A stretch of DNA of 64,000 nucleotides. It comes from Streptomyces minutiscleroticus (GTDB taxonomy: Bacteria > Actinomycetota > Actinomycetes > Streptomycetales > Streptomycetaceae). This document shows positions 23,854 to 32,797 of this stretch, piece by piece (the stretch's first letter is position 1; the number at the start of each line of letters is the position of its first letter). The notes under the pieces were generated by a model. It worked only from the letters and a program-made list of their open reading frames with translations, made no database searches and had not been told where the DNA came from. Made by a program: the position numbers and the translations under genes. The stretch spans positions 35,420 to 99,419 of the forward strand of contig NZ_BMVU01000034.1 of assembly GCF_014650875.1 (NCBI RefSeq), given 5' to 3'.

Positions 23854-24513
23854 ATGTGCGCCATGGCCCGACCGCGCAAGCCCCTCCTCAGCACCGACCG
23901 CATCGTGCGCACGGCACGGGAACTCGTGGACGCGGAGGGCCTGGCGGCCGTCTCCACCCGCCGCCTCGCCGCCGAGCTCGGCGTGAGCGGGCCCTCCCTC
24001 TACAACCACTTCCGCACCAAGGACCAGATCCTGGAGGCGGTCGCGGACTCGGTGAGCGCGCTGGTCGACCTGTCGATGTTCGAGGACGGCCGCGACTGGC
24101 GGACTGCGCTGCACGACTGGGCCCTGTCCTACCGGGCCGCGCTGCGCGCCCACCCGAACATCGTGCCGGTCCTGGCCCGCGGCCCCGGCCGCCGCCCGGC
24201 CGCCCTGCGCCTCGCGGACGCCGTCTACGGCGCGATGGTCGACGCGGGCTGGCCGCCCGCCCAGGCCACCTCGATCGGCGCGCTGATGCGGTACTTCATC
24301 ATGGGCTCCGCGCTCGGCTCGTTCGCCGCCGGCTTCGTCGACGACGCCACCGCGTACGACCCCGCCGACTACCCCCACCTCGGCCAGGCCCACCTCCTGG
24401 CCGAGCAGCAGGAGAAGATCGACGACCGGGCCTTCGAGACGGGTCTCGCCGCGCTGCTGGACGGACTGGAGCAGCAGTACGCGGCGGCGGCGCGGACGGG
24501 GACGGCGTCCTAG
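23854..24513 (+). CDS. TetR-family regulator (probably leaderless mRNA)
   Basis: A 219-residue TetR protein. Its helix-turn-helix (VDAEGLAAVSTRRLAAELGVSGPSLYNHFRTKDQIL) and TetR_C-like helical domain resemble regulators of lipid and aldehyde catabolism. No ribosome-binding site precedes either ATG 23854 or ATG 23863. The -10 sequence TAGTAT at 23837-23842 puts transcription start within a few bases of ATG 23854, so a leaderless message is likely. It shares a small operator region with the divergent acyl-CoA dehydrogenase and probably also controls the aldehyde dehydrogenase operon through 27421-27439. Confidence 0.88.
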   Translation: MCAMARPRKPLLSTDRIVRTARELVDAEGLAAVSTRRLAAELGVSGPSLYNHFRTKDQILEAVADSVSALVDLSMFEDGRDWRTALHDWALSYRAALRAHPNIVPVLARGPGRRPAALRLADAVYGAMVDAGWPPAQATSIGALMRYFIMGSALGSFAAGFVDDATAYDPADYPHLGQAHLLAEQQEKIDDRAFETGLAALLDGLEQQYAAAARTGTAS

Positions 24514-24516
24514 CGC

Positions 24517-24723
24517 CTGTCCCCGGACGCCGCCCGGGGCGGCCGGCTGCTCGGGGAGGGGCCGCCGCCGCGGCTGCTCGCCGGGACGGCGGTGTCCTCC
24601 GCGGGCGCGGTGGTCGTCGGCCTGTCGATGTCGGACGAGGGGCACGCGTCCGCGCTCGGCGTCCTGCTGTGCCTGCTGGCCGGGGCGGCCGTGTCGCGGC
24701 CGCGGCCGTGCGGCCGCGGGGCG
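24517..24723 (+). pseudogene. Possible EamA-transporter remnant
   Basis: In the frame through GTG 24592 the translation contains LLAGTAVSSAGAVVVGLS followed by SALGVLLCLLAGAAVS. This pattern is like the end of one EamA helix and the start of the next. It has no good start and degrades into Arg/Pro/Gly. It could be a relic of a DMT transporter in the 350 bp gap between the TetR gene and the alcohol dehydrogenase. A 15-mer GGCGGTTCGGCGGAC-like repeat occurs twice further on (24801-24840). Confidence is low. Confidence 0.3.
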
Positions 24724-24863
24724 GCGGCGCCCGTGCCGCCCGGCCGGGCACGGCCCCGAGCCGAGTACGAAGCCGTAGTCCGGCCGGACCGCACGGACAG
24801 GCGGTTCGGCGGACAGGCGGTGGGGCGGTTCGGCGGACGGGGGGGGCGGTCCGCCGGCAGGGC

Positions 24864-25946
24864 CTAGAACACCACCAGCGCCCGGCCGCCCTTGCCCGCG
24901 GTCATGTTGTCGAACGCGGCCGGGATGCCGTCGAGGGCGATCCGCTCGGTGACGAGGGCGCCGGGGTCGAGGCGGCCCGCCCGGATGTGCTCGGCCAGGA
25001 CGGGCAGGTCGGCCGCCGGGTCGGAGTTGCCGTAGACGCAGCCGGACAGGGTGCGGCCCCAGTGGAAGAGCTCCAGGGCGTTGAAGGTGACCTGCTGGTC
25101 CTTGCCGCCGATGCCGACGACCGTGGTCCGGCCGCCGCGCCGGGTGGACTCCCAGGCCGCGCGGATGGTGACGGCGCGGCCCACGCACTCGACGGCCACG
25201 TCCACGCCCTGCTTCCCGGTCAGGGAGCGGATCTCGCGGGGCGTCCGCTCGCCCGCGACGACGTAGTCGGTGGCCCCGGCCCCACGCGCCAGCGCCTCCT
25301 TCCCGGGCGACACGTCCACCGCGATGATCTTCGAGGCCCCGGCGACGCGGGCCGCCTGGACGGCCGCCAGGCCGACGCCGCCGACGCCGAACACGGCCAC
25401 GGTCTCGCCCTCCCGCACCCTCGCCGAGTGGTGCACGGCGCCGTAGCCGGTCAGGACGGCGCAGCCGAGGAGGGCCGCGTCGGCGAGCGGGACGCCGGAC
25501 GGCGCGGGCAGCACGCAGCCGGCCGCGACCACGGTCTCCTCGGCGAACGCGGCGACGTTCAGGCCGGGGTACAGGTCGCCGCCGCCGTCGGCGCGGCGGG
25601 CGTGCACCTCGTTCGCGCCCGCGAGCGCGTCGGCGCACAGCCACACCTCGCCGAGCGAGCAGGGGTGGCACTTCCCGCAGGACGGGGCCCAGTTGAGGAC
25701 GACCTCGTCGCCGGGCGCGACGTGGGTGACGCCCTCGCCGACGGAGACGACGGTGCCGGCGCCCTCGTGGCCGAGGACGGCGGGCAGCGGCACCCGCATG
25801 GTGCCGTCGGACAGGGACAGGTCGGAGTGGCAGACCCCGGCGGCGGCGAGGCGGACGCGGACCCGGCCGGGGCCGGGCTCCGGCAGCTCGATCTCGGTGA
25901 TCTCCAGCGGGGAACCGACGGCGGGGACGACGGCGGCACGGACCAT
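24864..25946 (-). CDS. Zinc-dependent alcohol dehydrogenase
   Basis: A 360-residue zinc-type MDR enzyme. Catalytic zinc ligands are in GVCHSDLSL and LGHEGAGTVV. The structural-zinc cysteines are in CGKCHPCSLGEVWLC. The NAD fold has VAVFGVGGVGLAAVQAARVAGA. It probably oxidises an alcohol to an aldehyde. The gene begins 15 bp after the aldehyde dehydrogenase stop on the same strand, so the two form an alcohol-to-acid pair. ATG 25946 follows AGGAGCT. Substrate chain length cannot be read from the sequence. Confidence 0.9.
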   Translation of the reverse strand: MVRAAVVPAVGSPLEITEIELPEPGPGRVRVRLAAAGVCHSDLSLSDGTMRVPLPAVLGHEGAGTVVSVGEGVTHVAPGDEVVLNWAPSCGKCHPCSLGEVWLCADALAGANEVHARRADGGGDLYPGLNVAAFAEETVVAAGCVLPAPSGVPLADAALLGCAVLTGYGAVHHSARVREGETVAVFGVGGVGLAAVQAARVAGASKIIAVDVSPGKEALARGAGATDYVVAGERTPREIRSLTGKQGVDVAVECVGRAVTIRAAWESTRRGGRTTVVGIGGKDQQVTFNALELFHWGRTLSGCVYGNSDPAADLPVLAEHIRAGRLDPGALVTERIALDGIPAAFDNMTAGKGGRALVVF

Positions 25947-25960
25947 GGGACGCAGAGCTC

Positions 25961-27349
25961 CTAGAACTGGAGGGACTTGGTCTGGAGGTACTCGGACAGG
26001 CCGTGCGGGCCCAGCTCGCGGCCCACGCCGGACTGCTTGTAGCCGCCGAAGGGCGCGAGGGGGTTGAAGCGCCCGCCGTTGATGTCGACCTGTCCCGTGT
26101 CCAGGCGGCGGGCGAAGGCGACGGCCTCCTCCTCGGTCCCGGCCCAGACGGCGCCGGCGAGCCCGTAGACCGTCCCGTTGGCGATGCGCACGGCCTCGTC
26201 CTCGTCCTCGTACCGCAGGATCGACAGGACCGGGCCGAAGATCTCCTCCTGGGCGATGGCCATGCCGGGGGTGACGTCCGCGAAGACGGTGGGGCGGACG
26301 TAGTAGCCCCGCTCGCGCGGGGCGTCGGGGCCGCCCGCGACGAGCCGCGCGCCCTCCGCCACGCCCTTCTCGATGTAGCCGCGCACCCGCTCCCGCTGCC
26401 GGGCGTTGACCAGCGGGCCGATGCGTTCGCCGTACTTGGCGGCGGCCGCCGCGGCCAGCTCCACGGCCTCGTCGTACTGCGCGGAGTGGACGAGCATCCG
26501 GGTCCAGGCGCTGCACGTCTGGCCGGAGTTGGACATCACGTTGGCGACGCCGACGTTGACGGCCCGGGCCAGGTCGGCGCTCGGCAGGATCACGTTGGCG
26601 GACTTGCCGCCGAGTTCGAGGGCGACGCGCTTGACGGCGGCGCCCGCGATCGCGCCGATGCGCCGGCCGACGGCCGTGGAGCCGGTGAAGGAGACCATGT
26701 CCACGCCCTCGTGCTCGGCGAGCGCCTGGCCCGCGACCGGGCCGAGGCCGGTGACCAGGTTGAACACGCCGGCCGGTACGCCCGCCTCGTGCACGGCCTC
26801 CGCGAAGAGCTGCGCGGTCAGCGGGGTGTCCTCGGCGGGCTTGAGGACCACCGTGCAGCCGGCGGCGAGGGCCGGGGCCACCTTGGCGACGATCTGGTGC
26901 AGCGGGTAGTTCCAGGGCGTGATCGCGCCGACGACGCCGACCGGCTCCTGGTGGACGGCCGAATTGCCGATCCGCTCCTCGAAGGGGTACGAGGCGGCCA
27001 GCTCGGCGTAGGAGGCGGCGACCGCGATCGGCACGGCCGCGTGGACCGCCTGCGAGAGCGGCGGCGGGGAGCCCAGCTCGGCGGTGACCGTCTCCGCGAT
27101 CTCGTCCTTGCGGGCGGTGAGCACGTCGCGCAGGGCCGCGAGCCGGGCGGCGCGCTCGGCGGGCGGGGTGGCCGCCCAGCCCGGCAGGGCGGCGCGGGCG
27201 GCCCGCACGGCGGCGTCGACGTCGTCGGCGGAGGCCGCCGGGACGTGCCCGATCACCTGCTCGTCGGCCGGGTTCACGACGGCGACGGTGTCCGTCCCGG
27301 CGGCGGGGCGCCACGCGCCGTCGATGTACAAGCCGTCGCGTGCCTTCAT
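25961..27349 (-). CDS. NAD(P)-dependent aldehyde dehydrogenase
   Basis: A 462-residue ALDH superfamily enzyme. GAITPWNYPLHQ and the Rossmann segment VSFTGSTAVGRRIG precede the glutamate motif LELGGKSAN. The nucleophile is Cys279 in SNSGQTCSAWTRM. The C-terminal block is FGGYKQSGVGRELG. It should convert the product of the downstream alcohol dehydrogenase to an acid. The start has GGGAGGAA. It is the first gene of the ALDH-ADH operon, 72 bp from the palindrome AAACTA-N7-TAGTTT, and so probably TetR-regulated. Confidence 0.92.
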   Translation of the reverse strand: MKARDGLYIDGAWRPAAGTDTVAVVNPADEQVIGHVPAASADDVDAAVRAARAALPGWAATPPAERAARLAALRDVLTARKDEIAETVTAELGSPPPLSQAVHAAVPIAVAASYAELAASYPFEERIGNSAVHQEPVGVVGAITPWNYPLHQIVAKVAPALAAGCTVVLKPAEDTPLTAQLFAEAVHEAGVPAGVFNLVTGLGPVAGQALAEHEGVDMVSFTGSTAVGRRIGAIAGAAVKRVALELGGKSANVILPSADLARAVNVGVANVMSNSGQTCSAWTRMLVHSAQYDEAVELAAAAAAKYGERIGPLVNARQRERVRGYIEKGVAEGARLVAGGPDAPRERGYYVRPTVFADVTPGMAIAQEEIFGPVLSILRYEDEDEAVRIANGTVYGLAGAVWAGTEEEAVAFARRLDTGQVDINGGRFNPLAPFGGYKQSGVGRELGPHGLSEYLQTKSLQF

Positions 27350-27420
27350 CGCGTTCCTCCCGGTGGGCGTCGTCGTCCGCCGCGCAGGCCGGTGGCACCC
27401 GGCCGCTCCACGGCATCCCC

Positions 27421-27439
27421 AAACTAGCGATGTTAGTTT
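27421..27439. promoter_or_regulatory. Operator of the ALDH-ADH operon
   Basis: AAACTA-N7-TAGTTT is a perfect six-base inverted repeat in an AT-rich patch, upstream of ATG 27349. It matches the site beside the TetR gene at 23818-23836 in spacing. Confidence 0.7.
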
Positions 27440-27495
27440 TACGGCACCAGGGGTGGTCGCGCGAAAGTCCCGCGGAAGCGGGGGACCGGCCGGCG

Positions 27496-28785
27496 CTACC
27501 GCCGCGTGCGTTCCCGTCTGCGCGCCGGACGGCGGACGGCGTCGCCCCCGTCGGGTTCCAGGTCCTCGGCGGGCTCCAAGCCCCCGGCGGGCTCCGGGTC
27601 CCCGGCGGATTCCGGATCTCCGGTGCGGCCCTGGCGCAGACCGAGTCCCGAGGCGGCCAGCAGCAGGACGCCCAGCATGAGGAAGGGCGCCGCCACGCCC
27701 GCGACGCCGGCCACCAGGCCCGCGGCGGCCGGGGCGGCGACCTGGCCGAGCCGGTTGCCGGTCAGGCGCAGGGCGAGCGCGGTGGAGCGGGCCTCGTCCG
27801 GGGCCGCCCTGACCACGGTCGTCATCGACAGCGGCTGGCCCACGCCCAGGCAGAAGCCGAGCACGGCGAGCATCAGCGCGAGCGCCCAGACCGGGACGGG
27901 CAGCGCGATCCCGGCGCACAGCAGGGCCGCGAGCAGGCAGGTGAGGGCGAGCAGCGCGGCCCTCCCGAGCAGCCGCAGCATGGGCGTGAGGACCAGCCGG
28001 CAGGCGATCGTGGTGGCCGCGCGCAGGCTCAGCAGCAGGCCGATCACGGACGGGGCGATGTCCCGGTGCTCGCCGACCACCGGCAGGTACGCGGTGAGGA
28101 TGTCGGTGGCGGACAGGACGGCGAGGCTGACGAAGATGCCCGCCGGGACGCCCCGGGTGCGCAGGATGCGGTGCACGGGCACCCGCTCGCCGCGCGGGGC
28201 GCCGGACGCGCCGGACGCACGGCGCTCGATGCGCCACAGGGAGGTGAAGGCCACGGCGGCGGTGGCACCCGCGACGAGCAGGGCGAGGGCGCTGGTGCCT
28301 GCCATGTCGGGGCCGCCGATGAGGGCGCCCGCGACGACCGGCCCCGCGAGCTGGCCGAGGGAGGCGCCGATGGTGAAGTGGCCGAAGTTGCGGTCCTGCT
28401 CCTGCGGCGCGGACTGCCGCGCCACGATCGACTGGGCGCCGATGACGAAGCAGAGGTGGCCGAGGCCCATCACGCCGCTCCACGCGGCCATCGCCACGAG
28501 CGAGTCCACGAGGCCGCTGAACGCGCAGCCGCCCGCGATGAGCACCACGCCGGCCGGCAGCAGCGGGGCGCAGCGGCCCCGGTCGGTGCGGCGGCCGAGC
28601 GGCACCGCCGCGAAGAGCGGCAGCAGCGCGTACACGCCCGCGACGACGCCGACCGCCGTCTCGCCGGCGCCCAGCGCGAGGGCCCGGTAGGACACGGCGG
28701 GCCGGGCCATCGACACCGCCCCCTGCGCGAAGGCGAAGGCGACGACGAGGCGGAGCAGCCAGCCGCGGTGTCCACCGGGCCTCAC
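27496..28785 (-). CDS. Major facilitator superfamily transporter
   Basis: A 429-residue MFS protein with about twelve membrane helices. The loop motif VPLGRRTDRGRCAPLLPAG follows helix 2. The tail is a charged, repetitive DPESAGDPEPAGG...LEPDGGD ending in Arg-rich residues, possibly repeat-derived. Drug or metabolite efflux is plausible; the substrate is unknown. GTG 28785 is favoured by GGAGGT six bases upstream. The frame stays open another 33 codons into the citM terminator, which I exclude. It is transcribed in the same direction as the citrate transporter but separated by hairpins. Confidence 0.85.
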   Translation of the reverse strand: MRPGGHRGWLLRLVVAFAFAQGAVSMARPAVSYRALALGAGETAVGVVAGVYALLPLFAAVPLGRRTDRGRCAPLLPAGVVLIAGGCAFSGLVDSLVAMAAWSGVMGLGHLCFVIGAQSIVARQSAPQEQDRNFGHFTIGASLGQLAGPVVAGALIGGPDMAGTSALALLVAGATAAVAFTSLWRIERRASGASGAPRGERVPVHRILRTRGVPAGIFVSLAVLSATDILTAYLPVVGEHRDIAPSVIGLLLSLRAATTIACRLVLTPMLRLLGRAALLALTCLLAALLCAGIALPVPVWALALMLAVLGFCLGVGQPLSMTTVVRAAPDEARSTALALRLTGNRLGQVAAPAAAGLVAGVAGVAAPFLMLGVLLLAASGLGLRQGRTGDPESAGDPEPAGGLEPAEDLEPDGGDAVRRPARRRERTRR

Positions 28786-28813
28786 GATGCGACCTCCAGG
28801 GGGTGGGGGGAGC

Positions 28814-28866
28814 GCCTCCGCCGCGGAGGCGAGGAGTCCGGAAACCGGTTGTCCGGTTACCCGGAC
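28814..28866 (-). terminator. Hairpins after the citrate transporter gene
   Basis: One stem is GCCTCCG/CGGAGGC (28814-28830). The other is a compound hairpin (GTCCGG 28836-28841 with CCGGAC 28861-28866, inside it AACCGG/CCGGTT with a TTGT loop). They lie in the 100 bp between the citM-type stop and the MFS start. Confidence 0.7.
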
Positions 28867-28885
28867 TTCCGGATGTCCGATCACC

Positions 28886-30364
28886 TCAGATTATGCCGAA
28901 CAGGATCCCCGCGGCGAGCACCAGGAGGGAGACGAGGGCGGCCCACTTCACCACGAACCGGGTGTGGTCGCCGAACTCGACCTTCGCCATGCCGACCAGC
29001 ACGTACACGGCCGGGACCAGCGGACTCGACATGTGCAGCGGCTGGCCGACGATGGCGGCGCGGGCGATCTCCAGGCTGGAGACGCCGTGCGCCTGGCCGG
29101 CCTCGGCGAGCACCGGCAGGATGCCGAAGTAGAAGCCGTCGTTCGACATGAAGTACGTGAGCGGCAGGCTGAGCACGCCGGTGACGACCGCCATGTGCGG
29201 GCCCATGGCGTCGGGGATGTTGCCGACGAGCCAGTCGGCCATGTGGTCGACCATGCCGGTGCCCTGCAGGACGCCGGTGAAGACGGCGGCGGCGAAGACC
29301 ATGCCGGAGACGTTGAGGACGTTGTCCGCGTGGGCGGCGATGCGGGCCTTCTGGTCGGGCATGTGCGGGAAGTTGACCGTGAGGGCGAGCGCGGCGCCGA
29401 GCAGGAACAGCACCGGGATCGGCAGCAGTTCCACGATCATGGCCGTCAGCAGGACGACCGTGAGCAGCGCGTTGAACCAGTAGAGCTTCGGGCGCAGGGT
29501 CGGCCGGTCCGGGTCGAGCCCCTGGAAGCCCTCGGCGGCGCCGCCGGACCCGCCGGCGCCGGAGCCGTCGCCGGACGCGGCCCCGGAGCCCGTACCGCCG
29601 CCGGTCCCGCGGGCCGCGGGGGCCGTGCGCCCGCCGCCGGACGCCGGGCCGCCGCTGCCGACCAGGACCGCCTCGTTCTCCTGCGCCTGCTCCCGCACCT
29701 CGCGGGCGGCGCCCGCCTCCTGCGGTTCGAGGGCCTCGTCCAGCGTGAGCACGCCGAGCCGCTTGCGCTCGCGGCGGCCGAGGGCGTACGCGAGGAGCAG
29801 GACGCCGAGCAGGCCGACGGCCAGGGCGGGGATCATCGGTACGAAGATGTCGGCGGCGTCCACCTTCAGCGCGGTCGCGGCGCGGGCGGTGGGGCCGCCC
29901 CACGGCAGCGTGTTCATCACGCCGTTGGCCGTCGCGGCGACACCGGTCATCACGACCAGGCTCATCTTCAGGCGCTTGTACAGCGGGTACATCGCCGAGA
30001 CGGTGATCATGAAGGTGGTGGAGCCGTCGCCGTCGAGGGAGACGACGGCCGCGAGCAGCGCGGTGCCGATCACGATGCGCAGCGGGTCCGCCCTGCAGAA
30101 CCTCAGGATGCCGCGCACGATCGGGTCGAACAGGCCGACGTCGATCATCACCCCGAAGTAGACGATCGCGAACATCAGCATCGCCGCGGTGGGCGCGAGG
30201 TCACCCACGCCCTCCAGGACGTAGTCCCCGAGATGGGCGCCCTTCCCGACGAACACGCAGAACAGTGCCGGGATCAGTACGAGCGCCGCGATCGGCGACA
30301 TCTTCTTCAGCATGATCAGGACCAGGAAGGTCGCGATCATGGCGAAGCCGAGGATGGTCAGCAT
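28886..30364 (-). CDS. CitMHS-family citrate-metal:H+ symporter
   Basis: A 492-residue membrane protein of the CitMHS family, which imports citrate complexed with Mg2+, Ca2+ or related ions. Family blocks are VSLDGDGSTTFMITVSAMYPLYKRL, MNTLPWGGPTARAA, and the C-terminal TYFMSNDGFYFGILPVLAEA with GQPLHMSSPLVPAVYVLVG. The central cytoplasmic loop (about 225-285) is expanded by Gly/Ser/Ala-rich low complexity. The start is ATG 30364. The upstream region has a perfect 11-base inverted repeat, so it is probably substrate-regulated. The nearby citrate or metal regulator is not obvious. Confidence 0.92.
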   Translation of the reverse strand: MLTILGFAMIATFLVLIMLKKMSPIAALVLIPALFCVFVGKGAHLGDYVLEGVGDLAPTAAMLMFAIVYFGVMIDVGLFDPIVRGILRFCRADPLRIVIGTALLAAVVSLDGDGSTTFMITVSAMYPLYKRLKMSLVVMTGVAATANGVMNTLPWGGPTARAATALKVDAADIFVPMIPALAVGLLGVLLLAYALGRRERKRLGVLTLDEALEPQEAGAAREVREQAQENEAVLVGSGGPASGGGRTAPAARGTGGGTGSGAASGDGSGAGGSGGAAEGFQGLDPDRPTLRPKLYWFNALLTVVLLTAMIVELLPIPVLFLLGAALALTVNFPHMPDQKARIAAHADNVLNVSGMVFAAAVFTGVLQGTGMVDHMADWLVGNIPDAMGPHMAVVTGVLSLPLTYFMSNDGFYFGILPVLAEAGQAHGVSSLEIARAAIVGQPLHMSSPLVPAVYVLVGMAKVEFGDHTRFVVKWAALVSLLVLAAGILFGII

Positions 30365-30372
30365 GAGTGGAC

Positions 30373-30428
30373 ACCTAACGTTCGCCCTTGAACTCCCACC
30401 AGGGCCGGCGGTCCGAGGAACGTTAGGT
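30373..30428. promoter_or_regulatory. Widely spaced 11-bp inverted repeat upstream of citM-type gene
   Basis: ACCTAACGTTC (30373-30383) and GAACGTTAGGT (30418-30428) are perfect reverse complements with centres 45 bp apart. Each contains the AACGTT palindrome. This is a two-site operator arrangement, possibly looping, immediately before the start codon at 30364. Confidence 0.65.
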
Positions 30429-30431
30429 CGC

Positions 30432-30466
30432 GCTCACGAGCGTTAACAAGATGTTGACGCGTGAGC
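30432..30466 (-). terminator. Hairpin after the molybdopterin oxidoreductase
   Basis: An imperfect inverted repeat lies just past the oxidoreductase stop at 30487: GCTCACG-AG-CGTTAACA against TGTTGACG-CGTGAGC around the loop AGA, with a two-base bulge and one G-U pair. It is less GC-rich than other terminators here and may also contribute to citM regulation. Confidence 0.5.
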
Positions 30467-30486
30467 AATAAGCGCAAAACTCCAGG

Positions 30487-32751
30487 TCACGACGGTGTGC
30501 CTGCCGGAGTCACGGTCACGGGCACGCCGTTGAGCACCGCCGTGCCCGACAGCGGGTCCAGCAGGCGCCCGTCCAGGAGCTGGTTGACGTTGGCGCCCGG
30601 GTCCGCCGCGGCGTGGCGCGTCCGGGTGCCCGGCCGGTCGTGCCCCCAGCCGTGCGGCAGGCTCACCACGCCCCGCCGCACGGTGTCGGTGACCTCGGCC
30701 GGAGCGGTCACCTCTCCCCCTGCGCCCTTGATCCGTACGGGCGCTCCGTCCGCCACGCCGAGCCGGGCGGCGTCGTCGGGGTGCAGGTGCAGGGTGCAGC
30801 GGTTGGAGCCGCCGGTGAGGGCGGGCACGTTGTGCATCCAGCTGTTGTTGGAGCGCAGGTGGCGGCGGCCGACGAGGACGAGCCCGGCCGGGCGCTCGCG
30901 CAGGGCCGCGCGCAGCCGCGGCAGGTCGGCGGCGATCGGCCCGGGCAGCAGCTCGATCCGCCCGCTGCGGGTGCGCAGCGGCTGCGGGAGGCGGGGCCGC
31001 AGCGGCCCGAGGTCGATGCCGTGCGGGGCGGCGAGCAGCCGTTCCAGGGTGAGCCCGTCCGGGCGGGCGCCGAATCCGTCGCCGTACGGGCCCAGGCGCA
31101 GCATCAGGTCGAGCCGCCGCTCCGGGCCGTCCGCGCCGGTGAGCGCGGCGGCGAGGTCCCGCGGATCGCGGCCGTGCACGGGTGAGTGCGGGTCCCCCAC
31201 GGCCTTGCGCAGCGTCCGCTCGACGACCGCGGTGTCGACCGCGCCGGGGTCGGCGCCGTGCCGGCCGCCCGCGGCGAGGACGAGCCGCGCGAGGATCTCC
31301 GTCTCGGCCCTGCGGCCGGGCTCCAGCGGGACGGCGGCGCGGGTGTAGCGCACCTGGTTGCGCACGGCGAGGGTGTTGAACGCGAAGTCGAAGTGCGGGC
31401 TCTGCGCGGGCGGCGGCGGGGGCAGTACGACGTCCGCGTGGCGCGAGGTCTCGTTCAGGTACGGGTCGACGCAGACCATGAAGTCGAGCGAGCCGAGGGC
31501 CTTGTCGAGACGCAGGCCGTCGGGCGCGGACAGGACGGGGTTGGCGGCGACGCAGACCAGGGCGCGGACCGGTGCGCCCTCGCCGCCCGCGGTGTCGATC
31601 TCCTCCGCCAGGGCGGCCGTCGGCAGCTCGCCCTTGGCCTCCGGGTGGCGGGAGACCCTGCTGTGCCAGCGGCCGAGGTCGAAGCCGCGGCCGGGGCCGC
31701 CGGGCCGCGGCACGGCGGTGGCCGCGAGCGGGAAGAGCGCGCCGCCGGGCCGGTCGAGGTTGCCCGTGAGGACGTTGAGCACGTCCACGAGCCAGCTGGC
31801 GAGGGTGCCGTGCGGCACGGTGCAGCTGCCGATGCGGCCGTAGACGGCGGCGGTGGGCGCGGCGGCCAGCTCGCGGGCGAGCGCGCGGACGGTCCCGGCG
31901 TCCACGTCGCAGGCCCCGGCGACCGCCTCCGGGGTGAACTCGGCGAGCGCGGACGGGAGGTCGTCGAGCCCCTGGAGGTGCGGGACGAGGTGGGCGGGGT
32001 CGGCCAGGCCCTCCGCCAGCAGCGTCCGGGCCACGGCCGCGAGCAGCAGCGCGTCGGTGCCGGGCCGGACCGCGACGTGCCGGTCGGCGAGCCGGGCGGT
32101 GCGGGTGCGGCGCGGGTCGACCACCGTGAGCGTGCCGCCGCGCGCCCGGAGCGCCCTGAGCCGGCCGGGGAAGTCGGGCGCGGTGCACAGGCTGCCGTTG
32201 GACTCCAGCGGGTTGGCGCCGATCAGCAGCAGGTGGTCCGTGCGGTCCAGGTCGGGTACGGGGATGGCGTTCGCGTCGCCGAAGAGCAGGCCGCTGGAGA
32301 CGTGCTTGGGCATCTGGTCGAGCGTGGAGGCGGTGAACACGCTGCGGGTGCCGAGGGCGCCGACGAGGAGCGGCGGGTAGAGGCCGCCGGCCACGGTGTG
32401 CACGTTCGGGTTGCCGAGGACGACGCCGACGGAGTGCGGTCCGTACCGCTCGGCCACCGGGCGCAGCCCCGCGGCCACCGCGTCGAAGGCCTCGTCCCAG
32501 CCGGCCTCGCGCAGCACGCCGTCCCGGCGCACCAGCGGGACGCGCAGCCGGTCGGGGTCGCCGTCCAGCTCCCCGAACGCGGCGCCCTTGGGACAGACGA
32601 AGCCTCTGCTGAACACGTCCTCCCGGTCGCCGCGCGCTCCCGTGACCCGCGTCCCCTCGATCGTGAGCGTGAGGCCGCAGGTGGCCTCGCACAGGGGGCA
32701 GACGCGCAGGGCGGTGCGCGAGTCGGTGCTGGTGCCGGTGGTGCGGGACAC
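30487..32751 (-). CDS. Molybdopterin oxidoreductase with N-terminal [4Fe-4S] site
   Basis: A 754-residue enzyme of the DMSO reductase superfamily. The iron-sulfur motif C18-x2-C21-x3-C25-x27-C53 (VCPLCEATC...FVCPKG) opens the protein. The molybdopterin domains follow, with IGANPLESNGSLC and VDPRRTRTARLADRHVAVRPGTDALLL. The dinucleotide-binding C-terminal domain has NRCTLHLHPDDAARLGVADGAPVRI. It resembles formate dehydrogenase and assimilatory nitrate reductase-like proteins of uncertain substrate. There is no Tat signal and no partner subunits nearby, so it is probably cytoplasmic. GTG 32751 follows GGGAGGA. A TetR gene precedes it. Confidence 0.87.
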   Translation of the reverse strand: MSRTTGTSTDSRTALRVCPLCEATCGLTLTIEGTRVTGARGDREDVFSRGFVCPKGAAFGELDGDPDRLRVPLVRRDGVLREAGWDEAFDAVAAGLRPVAERYGPHSVGVVLGNPNVHTVAGGLYPPLLVGALGTRSVFTASTLDQMPKHVSSGLLFGDANAIPVPDLDRTDHLLLIGANPLESNGSLCTAPDFPGRLRALRARGGTLTVVDPRRTRTARLADRHVAVRPGTDALLLAAVARTLLAEGLADPAHLVPHLQGLDDLPSALAEFTPEAVAGACDVDAGTVRALARELAAAPTAAVYGRIGSCTVPHGTLASWLVDVLNVLTGNLDRPGGALFPLAATAVPRPGGPGRGFDLGRWHSRVSRHPEAKGELPTAALAEEIDTAGGEGAPVRALVCVAANPVLSAPDGLRLDKALGSLDFMVCVDPYLNETSRHADVVLPPPPPAQSPHFDFAFNTLAVRNQVRYTRAAVPLEPGRRAETEILARLVLAAGGRHGADPGAVDTAVVERTLRKAVGDPHSPVHGRDPRDLAAALTGADGPERRLDLMLRLGPYGDGFGARPDGLTLERLLAAPHGIDLGPLRPRLPQPLRTRSGRIELLPGPIAADLPRLRAALRERPAGLVLVGRRHLRSNNSWMHNVPALTGGSNRCTLHLHPDDAARLGVADGAPVRIKGAGGEVTAPAEVTDTVRRGVVSLPHGWGHDRPGTRTRHAAADPGANVNQLLDGRLLDPLSGTAVLNGVPVTVTPAGTPS

Positions 32752-32797
32752 GGGTCCTCCCGGTGGGGCGACGGCGGTGGCGCACGGGACGCGCCGA

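Noticed and set aside
24592..24867. A 91-codon plus-strand gene after the TetR gene
   Set aside because: It begins mid-helix, lacks a ribosome-binding site and ends in repeat-derived Arg/Gly; at best it is the remnant noted at 24517-24723.
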